A program made the position numbers and the translations under genes. Shown here in pieces: positions 12,243 to 18,088 of a stretch of DNA of 18,088 nucleotides; the first letter of the stretch is position 1; every line of letters begins with the position of its first letter. This DNA is from Microcoleus asticus IPMA8 (GTDB lineage: Bacteria; Cyanobacteriota; Cyanobacteriia; Cyanobacteriales; Microcoleaceae), in NCBI RefSeq assembly GCF_013179805.1, contig NZ_SRRZ01000148.1:1-18088 (forward strand). The letters are read 5' to 3'. The notes beneath the pieces are model-generated. The model worked only from the letters and a program-made list of their open reading frames with translations. It did not search any database and was not told the DNA's origin.

Positions 12243-12701
12243 ATGAAACTAGCTGAAGCTTTAATTTTAAGAGCTGACTGTCAAAAAAGAATGGAACAAC
12301 TGCGAGCCAGATTGACAAGAAGTGCTAAAGTACAGGAAGGAGAAGAACCTCCAGAAAATCCCCAAGCACTGATGAGCGAAATAGATGCTGGGGTGCAAGA
12401 GCTGGAAGACTTAATTAAAAAAATTAACAAAACTAATTCGCTGACAACTCTGGAAGATGGAGTGACTTTATCGGATGCTTTAGCCAAGAGAGATGTTCTC
12501 GCCCTCAAGCGCGGCATCTACAATTATGTAGTTGACGCAAGCGCTTTGAGGCAAGACCGCTATACTCGATCGGAAGTCAAATTTTTCAGTACGATCGACG
12601 TTGGTGAACTGCAAACGCAAATGGATCGAATGTCTAGACAGTATCGGGAGTTAGATACTAAAATACAGCAAGCAAACTGGAATACTGAACTTATTGATTG
12701 A
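12243..12701 (+). CDS. DIP1984 family protein (septicolysin-like)
   Basis: A 152-residue member of the DIP1984 family, once called septicolysin. The signature is clear: MKLAEALILRADCQKRMEQL at the start, INKTNSLTTLEDGVTLSDAL in the middle and ELDTKIQQANWNTELID at the end. The protein is mainly coiled-coil helices and has no signal peptide, so the old name as a pore-forming toxin is doubtful; the molecular role is unknown. It is full length. It starts 72 nt after the Ro60-like gene on the same strand, separated by the palindromic repeat. It may be part of the same functional unit. The region 12702-12937 after it holds no gene I can support. Confidence 0.9.
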   Translation: MKLAEALILRADCQKRMEQLRARLTRSAKVQEGEEPPENPQALMSEIDAGVQELEDLIKKINKTNSLTTLEDGVTLSDALAKRDVLALKRGIYNYVVDASALRQDRYTRSEVKFFSTIDVGELQTQMDRMSRQYRELDTKIQQANWNTELID

Positions 12702-12937
12702 GCAAGTTGGTAGCCAATGCAATAGAAGCGAGCACAATCCCCCAACAGGATTAAGTTGGATCGGCTTTTTGCTGATGGCATGAGGGGCCATATGCTAAAA
12801 CCTCACAAATTAAGCCCAATATTGTCACAAGCGTACAGGGCATTGTTAAAGTTACTACCGCGTGCTGGTCTATTGATATTGGTGAGGGTGGGTTAGGGGT
12901 TTCTTGCTCAATTGCAAAAAATATTGGGAATTCCAGT

Positions 12938-13258
12938 ATGATGTCAACTCAAATTACCTCCGCTGAAGCTGAAGCAAATTTAGAAAATCTCTGCGATCGC
13001 GCTGTTGAAACTGGGGACGTAATAGTTATTACTAGACCAAACGGCAAAAATGCGGTTTTGATTTCTGAGGCAGAATTAAAAAGTTTGCTATAAACGCTTT
13101 ATTTGCTGAGTTCGCCTGCAAATGCAACTCGTTTGTTAACGGCACTGAAGCGAGCTAAATCAAGAGTCGTTCAACCTCAGAAACTCCATGAAGTTTGCAA
13201 AAAATTTGGGATTAATCAAGAGGATGATAGTGAAAATGAGGTAGCGATCGCCAGTTAA
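12938..13258 (+). pseudogene. YefM/Phd antitoxin with in-frame TAA
   Basis: The frame reads MMSTQITSAEAEANLENLCD, RAVETGDVIVITRPNGKNAV, LISEAELKSLL, then TAA at 13091-13093, then TLYLLSSPANATRLLTALKR and a polar tail to TAA 13256. In YefM antitoxins the motif is ELxSLxET-x-YLL-x-SP, so the stop replaces a Glu codon (GAA to TAA) and everything around it is intact. The 50-residue N-terminal DNA-binding half could still be made and might bind DNA; the toxin-neutralising tail would be lost. No YoeB or other toxin gene follows; the next gene is Uma2. Confidence 0.8.
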
Positions 13259-13313
13259 ACCATTGATGACAGAATCACAATCTTCTACTATACTCTAAAC
13301 TCGGGAGGAGCAG

Positions 13314-13943
13314 TTGGTGACTTCAATATTAATCAAAGATTTAGCAACCGAATTAGAAATTTTCACCGAAGATCCCGTGGAAAGATTTATTACCAGCGGG
13401 GTAAGTTGGCAACAGTATGAACAACTACTGACTAAACTCGGAGATAGTCCTTGGTATCGGGTTACTTATTTAGATGAAGTGCTGGAAATTATGTCCCCAA
13501 GTCGCCGTCACGATCGAGATAAAACCAATATTGGGATGCTGCTAGAAGCGTATTTTCAAGAAACACGGACTCGGTTTTGGGGATTGGGTTCAACTACCTT
13601 CCGCATTCAAGCAAAAAAGGGCGGTACAGAACCGGATGAGTGCTATTGTATCGGTACAGAAAAAGAATTTCCTGATTTAGCGATCGAGGTTGTACTCAGC
13701 AGTGGCGGCCTGGACAAGTTAGCAGTTTACAAAAAGCTCGGAATCAGAGAGGTTTGGTTCTGGAGAAATCGTCGCTTTGAGGTTTATCATCTTCGGGGAG
13801 AGGAATATGAAAAAATGCAGCAAAGCGAGTTGTTGCCGAATTTAGATTTATCACTGATTGCAGAGTATGTACAACGCCCCGACCCCCTTGAGGCGGTGTT
13901 GGAGTTTCGAGAAAGAGTTAGAGAAAATTTAAGGGGAAGTTGA
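13314..13943 (+). CDS. Uma2 family putative nuclease (DUF820)
   Basis: A 209-residue Uma2/DUF820 protein with a PD-(D/E)XK-like fold, very abundant in cyanobacteria; its substrate is unknown. Visible landmarks are LDEVLEIMSPSRRHDR (about 50-65), EPDECYCIG (about 105-113), PDLAIEVVLSSGGLDK (about 120-135, the Asp and Glu of the active site) and KLGIREVWFWRNRRFEVY. GGGAGGAG 6-8 nt upstream fixes the start at TTG 13314 or GTG 13317. It is complete and alone. Members are often found near transposons and toxin-antitoxin genes, which suits the broken YefM gene just upstream. Confidence 0.9.
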   Translation: MVTSILIKDLATELEIFTEDPVERFITSGVSWQQYEQLLTKLGDSPWYRVTYLDEVLEIMSPSRRHDRDKTNIGMLLEAYFQETRTRFWGLGSTTFRIQAKKGGTEPDECYCIGTEKEFPDLAIEVVLSSGGLDKLAVYKKLGIREVWFWRNRRFEVYHLRGEEYEKMQQSELLPNLDLSLIAEYVQRPDPLEAVLEFRERVRENLRGS

Positions 13944-14016
13944 GATTTAATATCAATCTTTACTACCAAACATCTCCCTCAATATTCTCAAGCGACAACT
14001 TTTTACCTTTTTTCAA

Positions 14017-14271
14017 TTATTCTCTACTTTGAGCGATAATTTCTTGTAATTCTGGATTAGCAATGGATGACACTAACTGGGAATCCGCAGCAGCCAAAGC
14101 CGCGCGCAACTTTTCGGAAGTCAGTGCAGGATATTTCTCTAACACCTGCTGTTCCGTCCATCCCGCAGCAAAGAGGCCAAGCAAGAATTCTACAGACAAT
14201 CGAGTTTCTGGCGCTGCTGGTTGACTTGTTGAAGCTTTCGGGTGTGGATGAATGAGCTTTCGCCAGTCCAT
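14017..14271 (-). CDS. DUF433 protein
   Basis: An 84-residue protein, starting MDWRKLIHPHPKAS. The DUF433 core RLSVEFLLGLFAAGWTEQQV, LEKYPALT and LRAALAAA is plain: a VapB-like winged-helix fold that usually serves as antitoxin for PIN-like toxins. I prefer the ATG at 14271 over the upstream ATG at 14379 because family members begin MDWR. The usual DPxIxxGKPVIKGTR segment before RLSVEF is replaced by a Pro/Ala-rich HPKASTSQPAAPET, so the N-terminal strand is diverged. No toxin gene overlaps its end. The interval 14272-14700 has the heptamer repeat, HIP1 sites and a GCGTTAGCGAAGCC repeat but no gene that I can support. Confidence 0.8.
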   Translation of the reverse strand: MDWRKLIHPHPKASTSQPAAPETRLSVEFLLGLFAAGWTEQQVLEKYPALTSEKLRAALAAADSQLVSSIANPELQEIIAQSRE

Positions 14272-14382
14272 TGTTTTACTTAAACGATTGGGGAAGATTC
14301 CGCCGATTATACTGCATTTGGGTACAGTAAAAACACTGACCTCGTTGACTGACTTTGTAACAGTGCCACCGCAGGTCATACC

Positions 14383-14415
14383 ATTTTAGATTTTAGATTT
14401 TGGATTTTAGATTGG
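14383..14415. repeat. ATTTTAG heptamer tandem repeat
   Basis: About four copies, one changed (TTTTGG). Same family as 1538-1569 and 17727-17760. Confidence 0.8.
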
Positions 14416-14700
14416 GAAGCACTGAGGAATTAAGGGTTTGAAGCTTGGCTAGAGTCGCATTTTTTTTGAACTGGTGTCATTTCGCGGTTTTGCGATTAAA
14501 TTGTTATTACGATCGCAGTACAGCACTTTCTTATAGAGTAGAGTGATGGGGTAGCGACGGGGCGATCGCCCTTTTTCCTTTTGTCCGTTTCAATACCAAA
14601 CCGCGTTAGCGAAGCCCTCGAAGAGGATCGTACTAAATCTCAACCCACTGTGTAACCGACGGTGTAGCCCACAATACAACTACTTTAACTTCTTAAAACT

Positions 14701-15048
14701 ATGGGAAAAAAGTCGAAAGCCAAAAAATCCCAGGTCAAAAAACCCAGTTTGCTCTGCCAGCGACTGCAAGAAGCTCTCGATCGAGGCAGCAAAGTTTGGA
14801 TTAAAACAAATAATAGCAGTTTCGGCGGCATCCCGATTAATTTGTTCGGGGAGTTTGCGGAACTTTTGGTGATAGTTCCCCCTCACGAACAGGCGGAAAA
14901 CATCGATGCTTACGGACAAGTTACGTGGCTGATTCGAGTCTCTGATATTATTGCACTCGCTTACCCTACTGAATACTGGTCTAAAGATAGATTAGAAAGT
15001 TTGCTGCCACCTGATGCAGTTACTTCCGAAGTAGGAGATTCACTGTAA
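14701..15048 (+). CDS. Cyanobacterial hypothetical protein (115 aa)
   Basis: I do not recognise a named domain. The first 17 residues are strongly basic (MGKKSKAKKSQVKKPS), then a helix (LLCQRLQEALDRGSKVWI). The sequence KTNNSSFGGIPINLFGEFAE then leads into beta strands (LLVIVPPHEQ, GQVTWLIRVSDIIALAY), suggesting a small beta-barrel (SH3- or Sm-like) with a helical cap. There is no signal peptide. The basic tail could bind nucleic acid; that is inference. The start is the first ATG after a stretch with stops and no strong Shine-Dalgarno. It is separated from neighbours by repeat-rich gaps, so it is likely monocistronic. Confidence 0.75.
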   Translation: MGKKSKAKKSQVKKPSLLCQRLQEALDRGSKVWIKTNNSSFGGIPINLFGEFAELLVIVPPHEQAENIDAYGQVTWLIRVSDIIALAYPTEYWSKDRLESLLPPDAVTSEVGDSL

Positions 15049-15114
15049 GGCGCGCAATGCGCACCCAAATTTTAGCGGATTTGTATTTGGTAAGGTGCGC
15101 AATGCGCACCCTAC
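15045..15114. repeat. Two GTGCGCAATGCGCAC palindromic repeats
   Basis: Copies at 15045-15066 (GGCGCGCAATGCGCACCC) and 15090-15114 (GTAAGGTGCGCAATGCGCACC then CTAC), related to 12174-12198. The first overlaps the stop codon of the preceding gene. They form stable hairpins and probably close transcripts from both sides. Confidence 0.8.
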
Positions 15115-15183
15115 ACTTCCTATTTTCTAAGCGGTTTTACGAACGAAAATATACACCGCTTGGCTCAATTTTTATCAATTTAA

Positions 15184-15576
15184 TTAGTTGTTGCAAGCTG
15201 AAAGTTGGACTTTACAGTTGCCGCCATCTAGTTCGCTGCAACCGGCGAGAGCTTGAGCTTCTGCTGCTGCTTTATCGTCGCCCCATCCCGCACCTGCTCC
15301 TCCTTTGCCTACTGCGATCGCTCCACAATTATTACTATTAGATGTCAGGGGTTCGCAGTCGTTAGCACCTTCGCTTTGTTCATTGCAGACGGCTACTGCT
15401 GCGTTTAGCGCTTCTTTCTCTGTAGCATGATCCCAACTAATACCAGTGGCGTCAGAAGTCGGAGAATAAGCAGTAGCTCCATAGGTGTCCTGAGCTTTAG
15501 CTACCTGGACTGAGCCAAAAAGAGGAAGTGTCAAAGCTGTCACTACAACCAACTTAGAAAAGAGCTTTTGCAGCAT
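15184..15576 (-). CDS. Secreted DUF4189 protein
   Basis: A 130-residue protein with a clear Sec signal peptide (MLQKLFSKLVVVTALTLPLF, cleavage likely after AKA near residue 28). It is followed by a DUF4189 domain: YGATAYSPTSDATGISWDHA, TEKEALNAAVAVC, NNCGAIAVGKGG, then AAAEAQALAGC and a Cys near the end. The five to six Cys residues in the mature part would form disulfides in the periplasm or outside the cell. DUF4189 proteins have no proven enzymatic role. It is transcribed leftward, convergent with 14701-15048; the palindromic repeats lie between the two stop codons. Confidence 0.9.
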   Translation of the reverse strand: MLQKLFSKLVVVTALTLPLFGSVQVAKAQDTYGATAYSPTSDATGISWDHATEKEALNAAVAVCNEQSEGANDCEPLTSNSNNCGAIAVGKGGAGAGWGDDKAAAEAQALAGCSELDGGNCKVQLSACNN

Positions 15577-15728
15577 ATTTACTTGAGATATCTACAAGGT
15601 TAAATTTGGAGGTTCGCTCAATATTAGATTAGGATATTCATTGCTGTCAACACTCTTTACAAATATTTATATTTGTTAAATTAAAAGTGTGTTCTGTAAA
15701 AAAAAGTAAGATTACGGAGGTCAATTCA

Positions 15729-16556
15729 GTGGCAGATATCCGCAAAATCCTCAGCCAACTCGCGGCTAAAGAAGGGCAGCTACTCGATACCCAATTCCTG
15801 GCTCCCTGCGTGTGCGGGGGAAGCGTGCGGATAAGGGTTAGCTCAATGATTTATACTTTTCAACCGCAGCCGCGAAACTTTGAAGGATGGGCTATTTTTG
15901 AACCAATTAATGAGAAAATTGCTGCGGTGATTGAGGAGCCGAGTTTGCCGCAAGTGGCAGAGTATTTGCAACTGCTCGTACCCGTTCGCTTGCAGTTGGC
16001 TTGCTTGTTGCAAGGGCAAACTTGGCTGGCTTATCCTGTTAACGAATCTGATGCTAAACAGCGCACTGGTGTTGCGAAACCCGTACCAGTTCATTTAGTA
16101 ACTGAAGGTTCGCAGTTTGAGCCGATTGTTGCGCGGTGGGACGGTCATTGTTTGTGGCTTGAAGAGATTGACAGGCGCGCCGATCCGCTGCCGTCTGAGG
16201 AATTGAAAGCAGCTTTAAAAAAGTTGATTTTGCCTCAAGAAGTTCGCTTTAAAGGGATGACGCCAGAAATGCGAACAGTTTACGAATTAGTATCCCGAAA
16301 TATTAAAGATTTCGATCCGAAAGTGCGGGAAGAAAAGCACTTGCAGCGGGCGTTGAAAATGGGCGGCGGTGAATTGCGGGATTTTTGCGATCGCGAAAAT
16401 TATTGGCTGGTTGAATGGACTAGCGGGAGTGGAGAACACCACACTTCTGCGATCGCCAAAAATGATTTGACAGTTATGAGTGCGGGGATTTGTCTCAGCG
16501 GATTGGACAAAGACTTCGACTTGCATTCATTGGTTGGAGTAGTCGAAAATCGCTAA
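15729..16556 (+). CDS. Unknown protein coupled to an E1-like enzyme (275 aa)
   Basis: Starts at GTG 15729, chosen because GGAGG lies 8 nt before it (a GTG at 15687 would add 14 residues). I do not recognise the family. The first half contains FLAPCVCGGSVRIRV and a WAIFEPIN strand, the middle is rich in strands (VARWDGHCLWLEEID) and the end is helical (MRTVYELVSRNIKDFD, HLQRALKMGGGELRDF), followed by YWLVEWTSGSGEH. No signal peptide or membrane segment is visible. The stop is 12 nt from the ATG of the E1-like gene, so the two are almost certainly co-transcribed and probably act together, possibly with this protein as target, substrate carrier or recogniser. That role is inference. Confidence 0.8.
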   Translation: MADIRKILSQLAAKEGQLLDTQFLAPCVCGGSVRIRVSSMIYTFQPQPRNFEGWAIFEPINEKIAAVIEEPSLPQVAEYLQLLVPVRLQLACLLQGQTWLAYPVNESDAKQRTGVAKPVPVHLVTEGSQFEPIVARWDGHCLWLEEIDRRADPLPSEELKAALKKLILPQEVRFKGMTPEMRTVYELVSRNIKDFDPKVREEKHLQRALKMGGGELRDFCDRENYWLVEWTSGSGEHHTSAIAKNDLTVMSAGICLSGLDKDFDLHSLVGVVENR

Positions 16557-16568
16557 TTCTTGATTACC

Positions 16569-17207
16569 ATGAGTATATTTTTTCACGAACAACTTTACAG
16601 AAGTGCCGCAGTGATGTCGCTGGTAAAAAATTTCCCGGTAACGGTGTGCGGCGCGGGCGCTTTGGGTGCGAATATTACAGAAAGTCTGGCGCGATCGGGC
16701 TTTTGTCAGTTAAAAGTCATCGATCGCGATCGCATCGAGGAACGCAACCTTTCCACTCAACCCTATTATCGATCGGACATCGGCGCATTCAAAGCCAAAA
16801 TTCTCGCCAACAACCTCTACCGTGCTTTGGGAGTCAGCATTGACCCTCACTCAAAAGAATTGACGCCTGCAAATGCCGATCGGCTGCTGACCAACAGCGC
16901 CACAGTCATCGATACTTTTGATAACAGTATCGGCCGACAAGCAGTCAAGGATTACTGTGCCAGTGTCTCCCTTCCCTGCGTGCACGTCGGATTAGCTGCC
17001 GATTACTCCGAAATAATTTGGAACCAACACTATCGGATTCCTTCAGCGGCGAATGATGACGTTTGCGATTACCCGCTGGCTAGAAACTTGGTAATGCTGA
17101 CAGTTGCAGTTGCCTGCGAAGTAATTGTTACCTTTGCTGGTACCCAAGAGCAACAAAATTTAACTTGCACGATCGGAGATTTTGCAGTAAAGCCACTTAT
17201 ATTGTAA
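16569..17207 (+). CDS. E1-like/ThiF family adenylyltransferase
   Basis: A 212-residue ThiF/MoeB/E1-type Rossmann protein that would activate the C-terminus of a ubiquitin-like or other carrier with ATP. Visible landmarks are GAGALG (28-33), the ATP-binding ...VIDRDRIEERNLSTQPYY with the Arg and the RNLSTQ loop, KAKILANNL, and IDTFDNSIGRQAVKDYC with the acidic metal-binding Asp. NDDVCDYPLARN near residue 160 offers one Cys as possible thioester site. The two CxxC zinc pairs of MoeB/ThiF are absent, as in stand-alone bacterial E1-like proteins of ubiquitin-like operons. No ubiquitin-like, E2-like or JAB gene is next to it in this window. The upstream TTG 16560 would add three residues; ATG 16569 is preferred. 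Confidence 0.88.
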   Translation: MSIFFHEQLYRSAAVMSLVKNFPVTVCGAGALGANITESLARSGFCQLKVIDRDRIEERNLSTQPYYRSDIGAFKAKILANNLYRALGVSIDPHSKELTPANADRLLTNSATVIDTFDNSIGRQAVKDYCASVSLPCVHVGLAADYSEIIWNQHYRIPSAANDDVCDYPLARNLVMLTVAVACEVIVTFAGTQEQQNLTCTIGDFAVKPLIL

Positions 17208-17224
17208 AATGTCGGTTGACTGTT

Positions 17225-17277
17225 GCCAGAAACCCGGTCGAGATTGGATACGTCCATCCCAGAAACCCGGTTTCTTA
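17225..17277. repeat. Two CCAGAAACCCGG repeats
   Basis: CCAGAAACCCGG occurs twice, about 34 nt apart, the second followed by TTTCT so that AGAAACC-CGG-TTTCT is palindromic. Same dispersed family as 7658-7730. Confidence 0.7.
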
Positions 17278-17332
17278 CTCTCAAACAATCGTCCAACTTG
17301 CAAAAAACGCTTGAAAATTTAACAGGGAAAGT

Positions 17333-17689
17333 ATGGCAGGATCGCAGACTTTTTATTTTGTACTAGCAATTCTCGGTCTATTAGTTTTGACTGGCGCAAA
17401 TGGAGCCAACTATGCAGCGGGCGACGCAGTTTGCCACACTAATGATTGCCATAGACCAGAGGTGAGACACCATAAAAGGATTTTAAAATGCGGCTCGAAA
17501 GGGCACGATGTGAAGAAACTGCAAAAGTTGTTGAACGCGCGGGGCTTGTCCCCACACCCGATCGTAATTGATGGCGTTTTCGGTCCGACAACCGAAAATG
17601 CAGTGAAAAGATTTCAGCGGCAAGCTCATATTCCTGTAGACGGAGTTGTGGGAGGCAAAACTTGGGACAGACTGTTTGCTAGTTCGTAA
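17333..17689 (+). CDS. Secreted peptidoglycan-binding domain protein
   Basis: A 118-residue exported protein. Residues 1-25 form a signal peptide or anchor (FYFVLAILGLLVLTGANGAN). A short Cys/His-rich stretch follows (VCHTNDCHRPEVRHHKR). Residues 51-116 are a PG_binding_1 domain: LKCGSKGHDVKKLQKLLNAR, then IDGVFGPTTENAVKRFQ and VDGVVGGKTWDRL, with the typical D-G-x-F/V-G-x-x-T repeats. It probably binds cell-wall peptidoglycan; there is no catalytic domain attached. AGGGAAAGT immediately upstream serves as the ribosome-binding site. Confidence 0.92.
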   Translation: MAGSQTFYFVLAILGLLVLTGANGANYAAGDAVCHTNDCHRPEVRHHKRILKCGSKGHDVKKLQKLLNARGLSPHPIVIDGVFGPTTENAVKRFQRQAHIPVDGVVGGKTWDRLFASS

Positions 17690-17726
17690 CTTGAAGCACC
17701 GGACAACAAAGGTTCCTAAGTCAGTC

Positions 17727-17760
17727 GATTTTAGATTTTAGATTTTAGATTTTAGATTTA
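17727..17760. repeat. ATTTTAG heptamer tandem repeat
   Basis: Four exact copies and a partial one, about 40 nt after the peptidoglycan-binding gene. Third locus of the family in this window. Confidence 0.85.
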
Positions 17761-17889
17761 CTCGATAACAGATGAATCTGGAAGCTTAAACTCTGTAATC
17801 TAATTTTTTTTTTTGACCCTCGATAGCCTCGGAAAGCAAGTACCTGTGTTTGGGTGGAGTCATCTTTGGTAATAATTAATCCCTGGATT

Positions 17890-17925
17890 TGTAGTTGCAC
17901 ATCAAGTAGATTTTGTGCAACTACA
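17890..17925. repeat. 12-bp perfect inverted repeat
   Basis: TGTAGTTGCACA (17890-17901) and TGTGCAACTACA (17914-17925) form a perfect 12-bp stem with a 12-nt loop and no T-run after it. It could be an operator, a small repeat element or an RNA hairpin. The rest of 17690-18088 contains no reading frame or RNA that I can support. Confidence 0.7.
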
Positions 17926-18088
17926 GATACCTAAATTGCCATCAAGAATCAATGGCTAACTAGATTGGTAATGAATGAAGTTTTAGATTTTTGGTTCGTA
18001 TCGGCTCAATAAATAGAGGGAGCAGTTATTCTAGTTGCCAAGACAAGCCCAAGGGATGAAGAGAAGATTTTTCGCGAATAATAGTAGA

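Noticed and set aside
12702..12937. Possible gene or RNA between DIP1984 and YefM
   Set aside because: No frame with a start and family resemblance, and no convincing stem structure.
16490..16843. 117-aa forward frame overlapping the E1-like gene
   Set aside because: It is the alternate frame of the E1-like coding region, which has unmistakable motifs.

Overview
The window looks like chromosomal accessory DNA of a filamentous, probably Microcoleus/Oscillatoria-type cyanobacterium. It has many HIP1 octamers (GCGATCGC), Uma2, DUF433, DUF4189 and ankyrin genes typical of that group, a cyanobacterial-type EF-Tu, tRNA genes without an encoded CCA, and heptamer repeats of the ATTTTAG type. Taxonomy is inferred from content only.

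Region 1 (1-1800) is a loose array of ordinary-order but often odd tRNA genes: Ser(CGA), Ser(UGA), an Ile(GAU)-like gene lacking canonical D- and T-loop motifs, a tRNA interrupted by a long insertion, Lys(UUU) and Ser(GGA). A RibD-C/DHFR-like gene and three kinds of short tandem repeat are interspersed. Region 2 (1880-6560) opens with a full-length EF-Tu gene outside any ribosomal operon. It continues with a small antitoxin-like gene and an ankyrin protein, then decayed genes: a DUF433/PIN-like pair each with one in-frame stop, a 3' fragment of a second tuf copy, an ATP-grasp fragment, tRNA-Lys(CUU) with its own promoter, and a tRNA-Ser relic. Region 3 (6660-8460) holds a double-GNAT acetyltransferase and two small genes.

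Region 4 (8469-12701) is the most notable part. Five tandem RNA units at 8469-9300 each carry a tRNA-like module closed into a long terminal stem formed by the unit's own 5' and 3' ends. In at least three units the module is circularly permuted: the 3' half precedes the 5' half and the acceptor stem is capped by a short loop. Both stem helices are kept by compensatory changes, and an internal loop with CTTG on the 3' strand is conserved. This is the architecture of bacterial Y RNAs (YrlA type), which mimic tRNA and bind Ro60/Rsr. Downstream on the same strand lie two unrecognised genes, a Ro60-like HEAT/TROVE-like plus vWA protein with an intact MIDAS, and a DIP1984-family protein. I propose a Ro60-type RNP locus with a multi-copy, multi-identity set of permuted tRNA-mimic RNAs. 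The alternative is that the units are permuted pre-tRNAs matured into working tRNAs.

Region 5 (12700-18088) is ordinary accessory DNA: a nonsense-interrupted YefM antitoxin, Uma2, DUF433, a cyanobacterial hypothetical, a secreted DUF4189 protein, an unknown protein coupled to an E1/ThiF-like enzyme, a secreted peptidoglycan-binding protein, and a repeat-bearing tail without a recognisable gene.
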